This document shows, in pieces, positions 15,605 to 22,629 of a stretch of DNA of 23,324 nt. The notes below the pieces were generated by a model. That model was given only the letters and a program-made list of their open reading frames with translations, did not search any database and was not told the DNA's origin. The translations under genes were made by a program, and so were the position numbers. The DNA is from Streptomyces bikiniensis (GTDB taxonomy: Bacteria; Actinomycetota; Actinomycetes; Streptomycetales; Streptomycetaceae). Where the stretch lies: positions 1-23,324 of the forward strand of contig JNWL01000069.1 in assembly GCA_000716465.1 (NCBI GenBank). Direction: 5' to 3'. How positions within the stretch are numbered: the stretch's first letter is position 1; every line of letters starts with the position of its first letter.

Positions 15605-15836
15605 GGTGCTCACTTCCCGAGCTCGCTCCACGACAGCTCGGGCCGGTGCGTTCTGGTGCGTTCCGGTGTGCCGTGGAGGGCCAACGTGCCGTTGGTTCCA
15701 CGGAATTGTGCCGTACTGGAGGCTCACCGGGGTGCCGTGCGCACCCCGCTCAGGAGTGATTGTCGAGTCGCCTGATTGACGTACGGAAGGATTGGCGTAC
15801 GGAAGGATTGGCGTACGGAAGGGTGCGGGGAACGGC
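15605..15836. other. Gene-free region with 16-bp tandem repeat
   Basis: This stretch lies between the start of the TIG-domain membrane protein and the guaA terminator. It contains 2.6 tandem copies of GTACGGAAGGATTGGC at 15781-15822 (15781-15796, 15797-15812 and a 10-base partial). The upstream part (15620-15770) is of lower GC and should contain the promoter of the membrane protein gene, but no clear hexamers were found. Confidence 0.6.
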
Positions 15837-15872
15837 GAAGCCGCCGCCCCGGTCGTCCGGGACGGCGGCTTC
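15837..15872 (-). terminator. guaA terminator
   Basis: A 16-bp stem (15837-15852 with 15857-15872, one C-A mismatch) and a TCGT loop lie 18 bases beyond the guaA stop codon on the minus strand. Confidence 0.85.
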
Positions 15873-15890
15873 ACGGGCGGGTGGGAGGGG

Positions 15891-17492
15891 TCACTCCCAC
15901 TCGATGGTGCCCGGCGGCTTGCTGGTGACGTCGAGGACGACGCGGTTGACGTCGGCGACCTCGTTGGTGATGCGGGTCGAGATCTTGGCGAGCACTTCGT
16001 AGGGCAGGCGCGACCAGTCGGCCGTCATGGCGTCCTCGGAGGAGACGGGGCGCAGCACGATCGGGTGGCCGTAGGTGCGGCCGTCGCCCTGGACGCCCAC
16101 GGAGCGCACGTCGGCGAGGAGCACGACCGGGCACTGCCAGATGTCGCGGTCGAGACCGGCGGCGGTCAGCTCCTCGCGGGCGATGGCGTCGGCCTCGCGG
16201 AGCAGGTCCAGGCGCTCCTTGGTGACCTCGCCGACGATGCGGATGCCGAGGCCGGGGCCGGGGAAGGGCTGGCGCTGGACGATCTCGTCGGGCAGGCCGA
16301 GCTCCTGGCCGACCATGCGGACCTCGTCCTTGAAGAGCTGGCGCAGCGGCTCGACGAGCTCGAACTCCAGGTCCTCGGGGAGGCCGCCCACGTTGTGGTG
16401 GGACTTGATGTTGGCGGTGCCGGTGCCGCCGCCGGACTCGACGATGTCCGGGTAGAGCGTGCCCTGGACGAGGAAGGCGACCTCCTCGCCGTCGGCGGCG
16501 CCCTCGGCGATGATCTCGGCCTGGGCCTGCTCGAAGACGCGGATGAACTCGCGGCCGATGATCTTCCGCTTGGTCTCCGGGTCGGAGACTCCGGCGAGGG
16601 CGGTGAGGAAGCGCTCCTGCGCGTCGACGACCTTCAGCTGGACGCCGGTGGCGGCCACGAAGTCCTTCTCGACCTGCTCGGTCTCGTTCTTGCGCATCAG
16701 GCCGTGGTCGACGTACACGCAGGTGAGCTGGGAGCCGATGGCCTTCTGCACGAGGGCGGCGGCCACGGCGGAGTCGACGCCGCCGGAGAGGCCGCAGATC
16801 GCGCGCTTGGTGCCGACCTGGGCGCGGATGGCCGCGACCTGATCCTCGATCACGTTGCCGGTGGTCCAGTTCGGCTCGATGCCGGCGCCCCGGTAGAGGA
16901 AGTGCTCCAGGATCTGCTGGCCGTGCGTGGAGTGCAGCACCTCGGGGTGGTACTGGACGCCGTACAGCTTCTTCTCGTCGTTCTCGAAGGCGGCGACCGG
17001 CACGACGTCCGTGGAGGCGGTGACGGCGAAGCCCTCGGGGGCGGCGGAGCAGGCGTCGCCGTGCGACATCCACACCGACTGCTCGACCGGGGTGCCCTCG
17101 AAGAGGGTGGAGCCGGCCTTGGAGACGTGCAGCGGGGTGCGGCCGTACTCGCGGGCGCCGGTGTTGTCGACGGTGCCGCCGAGGGTCGTCGCCATCAGCT
17201 GGAAGCCGTAGCACATGCCGAAGACGGGGACGCCCGCCTCGAAGAGCGCGCGGTCGAGGCGGGGGGCGCCCTCCGCGTACACGGAGGACGGGCCGCCGGA
17301 GAGGATGATCGCCTTCGGGTTCCTGGCCAGCATCTCGGCCACCGGCATGGTGGACGGGACGATCTCGCTGTAGACCCGGGCCTCACGGACGCGGCGGGCG
17401 ATGAGCTGGGCGTACTGGGCGCCGAAGTCGACAACGAGGACTACGTCCGGGTTGGTGACGTCGGGCGCGGCAGCGGGGGTCGCTGATGACAC
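15891..17492 (-). CDS. guaA: GMP synthase (glutamine-hydrolysing)
   Basis: The 533-residue enzyme converts XMP, ATP and glutamine to GMP, the last step of guanine nucleotide synthesis. The class I glutamine amidotransferase domain (about 17-205) carries nucleophile C94 (GMCYGFQ) with H182 and E184 (QYHPEV). The ATP-pyrophosphatase domain has the PP-loop SGGVDS (236-241). The C-terminal XMP-binding and dimerisation domain ends with the standard PPGTIEWE. Length is normal for the family. The start is GTG at 17492, with GGAAGG eight bases upstream. It is apparently monocistronic, divergent from the chorismate mutase leader. A 14-bp palindrome lies next to a possible -10 box, which hints at repressor control. 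Confidence 0.98.
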   Translation of the reverse strand: MSSATPAAAPDVTNPDVVLVVDFGAQYAQLIARRVREARVYSEIVPSTMPVAEMLARNPKAIILSGGPSSVYAEGAPRLDRALFEAGVPVFGMCYGFQLMATTLGGTVDNTGAREYGRTPLHVSKAGSTLFEGTPVEQSVWMSHGDACSAAPEGFAVTASTDVVPVAAFENDEKKLYGVQYHPEVLHSTHGQQILEHFLYRGAGIEPNWTTGNVIEDQVAAIRAQVGTKRAICGLSGGVDSAVAAALVQKAIGSQLTCVYVDHGLMRKNETEQVEKDFVAATGVQLKVVDAQERFLTALAGVSDPETKRKIIGREFIRVFEQAQAEIIAEGAADGEEVAFLVQGTLYPDIVESGGGTGTANIKSHHNVGGLPEDLEFELVEPLRQLFKDEVRMVGQELGLPDEIVQRQPFPGPGLGIRIVGEVTKERLDLLREADAIAREELTAAGLDRDIWQCPVVLLADVRSVGVQGDGRTYGHPIVLRPVSSEDAMTADWSRLPYEVLAKISTRITNEVADVNRVVLDVTSKPPGTIEWE

Positions 17493-17547
17493 TACGGCGG
17501 CCTTCCGGCGGTAGGAGGGGGTCCCTCGAAAGGGGTGCTATTTGTCG

Positions 17548-17566
17548 ATTCTACCGGCGCGCCGGT
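17548..17566 (-). promoter_or_regulatory. Possible guaA -10 box with adjoining palindrome
   Basis: On the minus strand TAGAAT (forward 17548-17553) is a good -10 hexamer, about 55 bases before the GTG start. A perfect 14-bp palindrome ACCGGCGCGCCGGT (17553-17566) sits immediately upstream, in the -10/-35 spacer, where a repressor would block RNA polymerase. No recognisable -35 box is present. Confidence 0.35.
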
Positions 17567-17634
17567 CGGACTATTCGTCTCACCATCCGAACCCGGGTTG
17601 GCCCCGGCTCCGGGGCGGGGTCCATACTGTCGCC

Positions 17635-17706
17635 ATGCGCGAGCACTCGACCTTCGTCTTTACCTATGGCATCCGGCCCACCGGCTGCCATGGTCGTGCT
17701 GCTTGA
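17635..17706 (+). CDS. Putative leader peptide with Phe/Tyr control codons
   Basis: This 23-codon ORF from ATG 17635 to TGA 17706 is too short for routine gene calling. Codons 6-11 read Thr-Phe-Val-Phe-Thr-Tyr (TFVFTY), the second Phe being TTT and the Tyr TAT. Both codons are rare in Streptomyces. A -10-like hexamer ends only four bases before the ATG, so the message would be leaderless or nearly so, as in several known Streptomyces amino acid leader peptides. The peptide itself would have no function; ribosome stalling on it would be the signal. The alternative is a chance ORF. Confidence 0.4.
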   Translation: MREHSTFVFTYGIRPTGCHGRAA

Positions 17707-17730
17707 GCAACTGACAAGCGACTTCCCAGG

Positions 17731-17756
17731 CGCCCCGGGCCACACGGCCCGGGGCG
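17731..17756 (+). terminator. Intrinsic terminator in chorismate mutase leader
   Basis: A perfect 11-bp GC stem CGCCCCGGGCC (17731-17741) pairs with 17746-17756 around an ACAC loop and is followed by the U-rich TTCTGCTT. It lies between the leader ORF stop and the chorismate mutase start, so it must be bypassed for expression if a promoter lies upstream. Confidence 0.75.
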
Positions 17757-17814
17757 TTCTGCTTGCCTCCGGGCCATGCGGCTCCAGGGCGTCCGACCTC
17801 ACAGGAGCCCTGCC

Positions 17815-18108
17815 ATGACGACGCACACCGCCACCACCGAGAAGACCGGCGCCCGCACCGACGAGGCGGCGGCGCTGATCGGCGACGCCCGTGGACGCAT
17901 CGACGCGCTGGACGACCGGATCATCGGTCTCATCCAGGAACGGATGGCCGTCTCGGCCGTCATCCAGGAGGCCCGGATCTCCTCCGGCGGCCGCCGGGTG
18001 AACCTGAACCGCGAGATGGAGGTCCTCGGCCACTACAGGGACGCGCTCGGCAAGCCGGGCACGGCGCTCGCGATGACGATGCTGGAGCTGTGCCGGGGGC
18101 GCATCTGA
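17815..18108 (+). CDS. Chorismate mutase (AroQ class)
   Basis: The 97-residue all-helical protein is of the stand-alone AroQ type, which converts chorismate to prephenate, the branch point to phenylalanine and tyrosine. Helix 1 carries the family signature R28-I-D-x-L-D-x-x-I (ARGRIDALDDRIIGLIQERM). Helix 2 begins at about 48 (AVIQEARISSGGRRVNLNREMEVL) and helix 3 at about 73-95. Length is typical of the family. ATG 17815 is preceded by AGGAG (17803-17807) with a seven-base spacer. The longer frame from 17776 adds residues that do not belong to the fold. It is monocistronic, divergent from guaA. The leader upstream suggests control by aromatic amino acid supply. Confidence 0.92.
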   Translation: MTTHTATTEKTGARTDEAAALIGDARGRIDALDDRIIGLIQERMAVSAVIQEARISSGGRRVNLNREMEVLGHYRDALGKPGTALAMTMLELCRGRI

Positions 18109-18383
18109 GAGCTGCGCCGAGGAGGCGTCCGAGAGCCGCGCCGGGGCGCATCCGAGTGGGCGCCCGCACCCGAGTTCGGGCCCGCTCTCACCCGTACGGC
18201 GCGTGACCGGCTCCGTACCGGCTTCGTTGGTCCGGTTGTCCGTGCCAGCCAGGGGCGGGCCCGAAGAAAAACCACGCGTGGCTTCGCTGGGGCGTGTGGC
18301 GTACCTCTCCGGTGCGCCGTGGGACCTCGCACCAGCGCGTGTGACCGGGCAGCAGGGGACAGCGGCCCGGTCACCCAGAAAGG
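18109..18383. other. Gene-free region downstream of chorismate mutase
   Basis: No ORF here has a credible start and ribosome site. A short imperfect duplication GGGGCGCATC(T/C)GAG occurs at 18096-18109 (spanning the chorismate mutase stop) and 18143-18156. A 10-bp palindrome CCACGCGTGG lies at 18272-18281 beside an A-rich run. The sequence either is a long 3' untranslated region ending at the hairpin at 18384-18417 or holds an unannotated transcript. Confidence 0.5.
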
Positions 18384-18417
18384 GCGGTCGGCCCCGGGGA
18401 CGCCCGGGGCCGACCGC
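18384..18417. terminator. Perfect 15-bp hairpin terminator
   Basis: GCGGTCGGCCCCGGG (18384-18398) pairs perfectly with 18403-18417 around a GACG loop. It lies 276 bp past chorismate mutase, and no gene end is adjacent on either strand. Confidence 0.75.
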
Positions 18418-18720
18418 AACCGGCTCCCCCGGCCGCACCCCGCGGCCCCAGCACCGTTGCGAAGACCCCGTCCCCTCGTCCCCCCACCCCGTTCCCCTCC
18501 CCAGCGGCGCAGCCCCCCGGCGCCGCCCCGCTCGGCACCGCAGCTGCCCTGACGCCGGTGCCGGCCCCGAGGGCCCCGTGCCGCGACCGGAATCGCGGCG
18601 CGGGGCCCTCGCCCGCACCCCCTCCCCGTACGACGTGACGCGCGTCACACGACGATCCCGTGCAACCGCTACAACCAATCGCCGGGGTCGCGGGTCAACC
18701 ATGCAGCAACACCAGAAGCC
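18418..18720. other. Gene-free region with Crp-like palindrome
   Basis: C-rich sequence without a supportable gene occupies 18418-18620. The rest contains the palindrome GTGACGCGCGTCAC (18635-18648) and an AT-richer stretch (18660-18720) including TACAAC (18670-18675). An ATG at 18700 opens a short frame that runs antisense through the end of the GMC gene and is probably not real. Confidence 0.5.
18635..18648. promoter_or_regulatory. Crp-like binding palindrome
   Basis: GTGACGCGCGTCAC is a perfect 14-bp palindrome. It fits the GTG-N6-GNCAC consensus reported for Streptomyces Crp, as I recall it. It lies upstream of no annotated start codon. Confidence 0.4.
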
Positions 18721-18762
18721 GGAAGGGCGCTGCATTCGGAGGGGGATGCAGCGCCCTTTCCG
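18660..18762 (+). ncRNA. Possible small RNA ending at the shared terminator
   Basis: A -10-like TACAAC (18670-18675) downstream of the Crp-like palindrome could start a transcript near 18682. It would end at the 18723-18758 hairpin and its TTTCC tail, giving an RNA of about 80 nt. No Rfam family was recognised and no -35 box was found, so this is a weak call. Confidence 0.2.
18723..18758. terminator. GMC oxidoreductase terminator
   Basis: AAGGGCGCTGCAT (18723-18735) pairs perfectly with 18746-18758 around a ten-base loop. A G-T and a G-C pair extend the stem. It lies 25 bases beyond the GMC stop codon on the minus strand and could act in both directions. Confidence 0.82.
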
Positions 18763-18783
18763 TGTCCGCCGTTCCGGCCCCGG

Positions 18784-20715
18784 TCACTCCCGCTTCGACG
18801 GAACCTCTGCCGGAACCTCCGCCGGGATCCCTGCCGGGGCCTCCGACGGGATCTCCAGTGGAACCTCCGGGGGGATCTCCGACGAAACGGCCCGCTGAGC
18901 GTCCGGCGGGGCCTCCGGCCGGACCTTCGGCATCCCCAGGAACGGCAGGCGCAGCGCGCCGAAGGCCTCGGCCGGGACCGCGGGCGACTTCGGCTCGATC
19001 GCCGCGAGCCGCGCGTACCCCTCGCCCTGCGCCGGGCGCGGGTCCTCCTCGCCCTTGTTCGGCCAGAAGGACATGGCCCGCTCCGCCTGGGCGGTGATCG
19101 TCAGGGACGGGTTCACGCCGAGGTTGGCGGAGACGGCCGCCCCGTCCACGACGGAGATCCCCGGGTGGCCGTAGAGCCGGTGGTACGGGTCGATGACGCC
19201 GGACGCGGCGTCGGCGCCGATCGGGCAGCCGCCCAGGAAGTGGGCGGTGAGCGGGGTGCCCATCAGCTCGCCGACGTTGGAGCCGGCGAAGCCGTTGATC
19301 TCCTCGGCGAGGAGGGAGGCGGCCCGGGTGGCCTCCGGGATCTGGACCGGGTTCGGCGCGCCGTGCCCCTGGCGGGCCGTGAGCAGGCCCTTTCCGATGC
19401 CGCCGGGCTTGCGGTAGGTGGTCAGGGAGTTGTCGAGGGACTGCATGACCAGGCCGATGATGGTCCGCTCCGACCACTTCCGGTTGGAGAGCGAGCGGGC
19501 GGCGAGCGCCGGGTGCCGGAGCAGGTTGAGGAACCAGTTGCGCACCCGGTGGGCGCCGTAGGGCACCTGGAGGACGGTGAGGCTGCCCATCGAGTTGGAG
19601 CCCCTGCCGTACCGCACCGGCTCGATGTGGGTGTTCTCGTCGGGGTGGACGGAGGAGGTGATGGCGACGCCCCGGGTGAAGTCGGCCTTCTCCTTGCCGT
19701 GCTTCCTCCGGTAGCGGCGGTCGGTGGTCTGCGCGCCGACCAGGCCCTCGGAGTTGGTGCGGGTCAGCTCCCCGAGCCGGTCCGAGATCCGGGGCAGCAG
19801 GCCGGTGTCCTTCATCCGGTGCAGCAGGGTCTGCGTGCCGTACGTGCCGGCCGCGATGACGACCCGGCGGGCGGTGAACGTGCGGCCCCTCCCCTTCTTG
19901 CGGTTGTCGGTGGGCAGGGTCTTCACCGCGAAGCCGCCGCGCGAGTCCTCGGTGACGGTGACGACGGTCGTCATGGGGTGGACGGTCGCGCCCGCCTTCT
20001 CCGCGAGGTACAGGTAGTTCTCGTTGAGGGTGTTCTTGGCGCCGTGGCGGCAGCCGGTCATGCACTCGCCGCACTCGGCGCAGGCGCGCCGGGAGGGGCC
20101 CGCGCCGCCGAAGTACGGGTCGGGGACCTCGCCGCCGGGCTTCGCCCTGGCCTTCCCGTCGGCGTCCTCGCCGTCGCCGAAGAAGACGCCGACCGGCGCC
20201 ATGTGGAAGGTGTCGCCGATGCCCATCGCCTCGGCGGCCGACTTCAGGTGCACGTCGGAGGGGGTCATCGTCGGGTTGAGCCGTACGCCGAGCATCCGCT
20301 TGGCCTGGTCGTAGTACGGCCGCAGCTCGTCCTCCCAGTCCGTGATGTCCTTCCACTGCGGGTCGTCGAAGAACGCCTTGAGCGGTACGTAGAGGGTGTT
20401 GGCGTAGTTGAGGGAGCCGCCGCCCACACCGGCGCCCGCGAGCACCATGACGTTGCCGAGCAGGTGGATGCGCTGGAGGCCGTAGAGGCCGAGGGCGGGG
20501 GCCCACAGGAAGTTCTTCAGGTCCCAGGAGTTCTTCGGCAGGGTCTCGCGGGTGAAGCGGCGCCCGGCCTCCAGGACGCCGACCCGGTAGCCCTTCTCGG
20601 TGAGGCGGAGGGCCGTGACCGAACCGCCGAAGCCGGAGCCGACGACGAGGACGTCGTAGTCGTACGCGCCGTCCTCCACCTGCTCCTGATTTTGGGTAGG
20701 GGGTACCGCGGTCAT
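18784..20715 (-). CDS. GMC oxidoreductase, cholesterol-oxidase-like
   Basis: The 643-residue flavoprotein has the FAD-binding GSGFGG (26-31) after a VLVV strand, E49 for the ribose (VLEAGRR) and the second GMC loop GAGVGGGSLNYAN (94-106). The C-terminal catalytic block has TAHFLGGC and GVNPSLTITAQAERA, with His and Asn as in cholesterol oxidases. A cysteine cluster C212-x2-C215-x2-C218-x3-C222 (CAECGECMTGC) resembles the ferredoxin-like insert of ChoD-type enzymes and may hold an iron-sulfur centre. The substrate is not deducible; a sterol or other alcohol is likely. ATG 20715 follows AGGAGAG. The last 30 residues are [VIA]P[ASP]E repeats with no counterpart in the core family. It lies 82 bp after the dehydrogenase gene, separated from it by a hairpin. 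Confidence 0.9.
   Translation of the reverse strand: MTAVPPTQNQEQVEDGAYDYDVLVVGSGFGGSVTALRLTEKGYRVGVLEAGRRFTRETLPKNSWDLKNFLWAPALGLYGLQRIHLLGNVMVLAGAGVGGGSLNYANTLYVPLKAFFDDPQWKDITDWEDELRPYYDQAKRMLGVRLNPTMTPSDVHLKSAAEAMGIGDTFHMAPVGVFFGDGEDADGKARAKPGGEVPDPYFGGAGPSRRACAECGECMTGCRHGAKNTLNENYLYLAEKAGATVHPMTTVVTVTEDSRGGFAVKTLPTDNRKKGRGRTFTARRVVIAAGTYGTQTLLHRMKDTGLLPRISDRLGELTRTNSEGLVGAQTTDRRYRRKHGKEKADFTRGVAITSSVHPDENTHIEPVRYGRGSNSMGSLTVLQVPYGAHRVRNWFLNLLRHPALAARSLSNRKWSERTIIGLVMQSLDNSLTTYRKPGGIGKGLLTARQGHGAPNPVQIPEATRAASLLAEEINGFAGSNVGELMGTPLTAHFLGGCPIGADAASGVIDPYHRLYGHPGISVVDGAAVSANLGVNPSLTITAQAERAMSFWPNKGEEDPRPAQGEGYARLAAIEPKSPAVPAEAFGALRLPFLGMPKVRPEAPPDAQRAVSSEIPPEVPLEIPSEAPAGIPAEVPAEVPSKRE
18800..18883 (-). 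repeat. 12-bp minisatellite encoding Pro/Glu tail
   Basis: Seven contiguous 12-bp units resembling GGAACCTCCGCC (forward strand) encode the tetrapeptides IPPE, VPLE, IPSE, APAG, IPAE, VPAE and VPSK at the C-terminus of the GMC protein. The array ends 13 bases before the stop codon. Confidence 0.85.
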
Positions 20716-20763
20716 GGCTCTCCTCGTACGGAGTACGGAAAAAGGGGTGGAAAAGAGGGAGCG

Positions 20764-20792
20764 CCCGGGCCCCGCCGTCGACGGGGCCCGGG
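20764..20792 (-). terminator. Terminator after the semialdehyde dehydrogenase gene
   Basis: CCCGGGCCCCG (20764-20774) pairs perfectly with 20782-20792. On the minus strand it is followed by a pyrimidine-rich tract with CTTTTCC and CCCTTTTTCC (20725-20760), the best U-run in the window. It would separate the dehydrogenase from the GMC gene unless read through. Confidence 0.8.
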
Positions 20793-20797
20793 AGGTC

Positions 20798-22477
20798 TCA
20801 GCGCAGGCGCAGGGCCTTCATCGCCTTCAGGGACAGGCTCATGAACGCGGCGTACTTCTCGTCGTCCATCCCGAAGGAGGGCGCGAGCGGGACCAGCCGC
20901 TGCTGGGCGACGGTCTGGGCCTCGGTGTACTTGAGGATGCCCTCGGAGCCGTGGCGGCGGCCGAGCCCGGAGTCCTTCATGCCGCCCATCGGGGACTGCA
21001 CGCTGCCGTACGCGGGCGCGTACCCCTCGTTGATGTTGACGGTGCCGGTCCGCAGCCGGGCCGCGACGGCGTGGCCGCGGCGCGAGTCCTTCGTCCAGAC
21101 GGAGGAGTTGAGGCCGTACGGGGTGGCGTTGGCGAGCTCGATCACCTCGTCCTCGTCCGTGAAGCGGTAGATCGAGACGACGGGGCCGAAGGTCTCCTCG
21201 TTGCAGACGGTCATCGGGGCCTCGACGCCGTCGAGGATGGTCGGCTCGTAGAAGAGGGGGCCGACGTCGGGGCGGGCGACGCCACCCGCGACCAGCCTGG
21301 CGCCCTTGGCGACGGCCTCCTCGACGTGCCGCTTGACGGTCTCCAGCTGCCGCTCGCCGACGAGGGAGCCCATGTCCGCCCCGTACGCGAGGGAGGTGCC
21401 GAGCCGCATCGCCTTCGTACGGGCGGCGAACCGGGCGACGAAGTCGTCGGCGACGGACTCGTGCACGTACAGGCGCTCGATGGAGATGCAGAGCTGTCCG
21501 GCGGAGGAGAAGCAGGCGCGGACGGCGCCGGCGGCGGCCTTCTCCACGTCGGCGTCCTCCAGGACGAGCATGGCGTTCTTGCCGCCGAGTTCGAGGGAGA
21601 CGCCGACGAGGCGGGCGGCGGCGCCCTGCGCGACCTCGCGGCCGGTGCGGGTGGAGCCGGTGAAGGAGACGTAGTCGGCGTGCCGGACGACCTCGGGGCC
21701 GACGACCGGGCCCTCGCCGAGGACGACCTGGAAGACCTCGGCCGGCAGACCGGCCTCGATGAGCAGGTCACGGGCCCACAGCGCGGTGAGCGCGGTCTCG
21801 GTGTCGGGCTTCATGACGACGGCGTTGCCCGAGACGAAGGCGGGCAGGGCGTCGCCGACGGAGAGTTCGAGCGGGTAGTTCCAGGGGGCGATCTGGCCGA
21901 CGACCCCGCGCGGCTGGCGCAGTTCGGTGACCTTGGTGAGGGTCGGCACGACGCCGGTGTGGCGGCGGGGACGCAGGTACGAGGAGGCCTTGCGGCCGTA
22001 GTGGCGGGCGGCGACGGCCACCGCCATGACCTCCTCGTGGGCGTGCAGGCGCGCCTTGCCCGTCTCCAGCTGGATGAGGTCGAGGACCTCCGCCTGCCGT
22101 TCGAGGACCAGGTCGTGGAAGCGGAGGAGCACGGCGGCGCGGGTCCGCACCGGCGTCGCGGCCCAGACCGGCTGGGCGGCGCGGGCGCGGTCGAAGGCCT
22201 CGGCGACGTCCTCGGGGGCGGACTCGGGCAGGTCCGCCAGCTTCTCCCCGGTGAAGGGGGTGTGGTTGGCGGTCCGGCCGGAGCCGACCACGCCCCGGGA
22301 GAGCCGGGCGACCAGGTCGGGCGTCACGACGTCGGCGGCGGTCCGGACGCCGGCGGGTACGGGCGCGACCGGGTTGGTCGCCCCCGCGGGGGCGGTCCCG
22401 GTCTGCACCGCGGAGGTGGCGGCGGTGGCGGTGGCGTCGGGAGCCGAAGGGGCGGCGGGGGCCTGCGAGTCCGTCAT
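20798..22477 (-). CDS. gabD2: Succinate-semialdehyde dehydrogenase (NADP+), GabD2-type
   Basis: The 559-residue aldehyde dehydrogenase oxidises succinate semialdehyde to succinate, closing the GABA shunt. Family landmarks are the oxyanion N200 (APWNYP), coenzyme-binding VMKPDTET and FTGSTRTG (272-279), general base E296 (LELGGKN), nucleophile C330 (SAGQLCIS) and EETFGPV. SAGQLC followed by IERLYV is typical of actinobacterial GabD2 enzymes. The first 50 residues are a low-complexity Ala/Thr/Pro extension; the conserved fold starts at about residue 52. ATG 22477 has no Shine-Dalgarno sequence. A TACGCT -10-like box ends seven bases upstream, so the message is probably leaderless. A strong terminator follows. 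Another aldehyde as the true substrate cannot be excluded. Confidence 0.92.
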   Translation of the reverse strand: MTDSQAPAAPSAPDATATAATSAVQTGTAPAGATNPVAPVPAGVRTAADVVTPDLVARLSRGVVGSGRTANHTPFTGEKLADLPESAPEDVAEAFDRARAAQPVWAATPVRTRAAVLLRFHDLVLERQAEVLDLIQLETGKARLHAHEEVMAVAVAARHYGRKASSYLRPRRHTGVVPTLTKVTELRQPRGVVGQIAPWNYPLELSVGDALPAFVSGNAVVMKPDTETALTALWARDLLIEAGLPAEVFQVVLGEGPVVGPEVVRHADYVSFTGSTRTGREVAQGAAARLVGVSLELGGKNAMLVLEDADVEKAAAGAVRACFSSAGQLCISIERLYVHESVADDFVARFAARTKAMRLGTSLAYGADMGSLVGERQLETVKRHVEEAVAKGARLVAGGVARPDVGPLFYEPTILDGVEAPMTVCNEETFGPVVSIYRFTDEDEVIELANATPYGLNSSVWTKDSRRGHAVAARLRTGTVNINEGYAPAYGSVQSPMGGMKDSGLGRRHGSEGILKYTEAQTVAQQRLVPLAPSFGMDDEKYAAFMSLSLKAMKALRLR

Positions 22478-22629
22478 GAGGGCGAGCGTAAGCCGCCGTC
22501 CGCCCTTTGGGTACCCGTCGGTAACGCGTTTTCACCGGGGGCGCACATCGCGCCAGCGATCACTGGCACATAAGCCCTGATCAGCGGCTCACGGCCGCCG
22601 AGGGCCGGTCGCGGAGTTTTTTCCGGGCT
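22478..22629. other. Spacer upstream of gabD2
   Basis: This 152-bp spacer separates gabD2 from the stop codon of the next gene on the same strand. It contains the gabD2 promoter candidate and a short inverted repeat GATCA-N-TGATC near 22558-22580. No strong terminator is visible for the upstream gene. Confidence 0.4.
22485..22490 (-). promoter_or_regulatory. Possible gabD2 -10 box (leaderless transcript)
   Basis: TACGCT on the minus strand fits TANNNT and ends seven bases before the ATG. This is the spacing expected when transcription starts at the initiation codon. It explains the lack of a ribosome site. No -35 box was found. Confidence 0.35.

Larger units (their letters stand above)
17625..17814 (+). 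promoter_or_regulatory. Candidate aromatic amino acid attenuator leader
   Basis: The elements occur in this order: -10-like TACTGT (17625-17630); a 23-codon leader ORF (17635-17706); hairpin 1 (17664-17676 with 17681-17693, CCCA loop), overlapping the ORF just after its Phe/Tyr codons; a short GCTTG/CAAGC dyad; and a terminator hairpin (17731-17756) followed by TTCTGCTT. The chorismate mutase ribosome site AGGAG (17803-17807) comes next. This is the layout of a ribosome-mediated attenuator. A strong antiterminator pairing could not be found by eye, which is the weak point of the model. Confidence 0.45.

Noticed and set aside
15792..17486. Plus-strand ORF opposite guaA
   Set aside because: It is antisense shadow of a highly conserved enzyme, with repetitive Gly/Ala/Asp/Val composition and no family resemblance.
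17486..17818. Plus-strand ORF across the guaA/chorismate mutase intergenic region
   Set aside because: It has no ribosome site, crosses the terminator hairpin and is incompatible with the leader structure; composition is non-coding.
18203..18898. Plus-strand ORF running through the gene-free region into the GMC 3' end, including a short frame from ATG 18700
   Set aside because: It passes through three terminator or palindrome structures, has no ribosome site, and its tail is the antisense of the 12-bp repeat.
19165..22573. Long plus-strand ORFs opposite the GMC oxidoreductase and gabD2
   Set aside because: They are shadow frames of well-recognised enzymes on the minus strand, with no ribosome sites.
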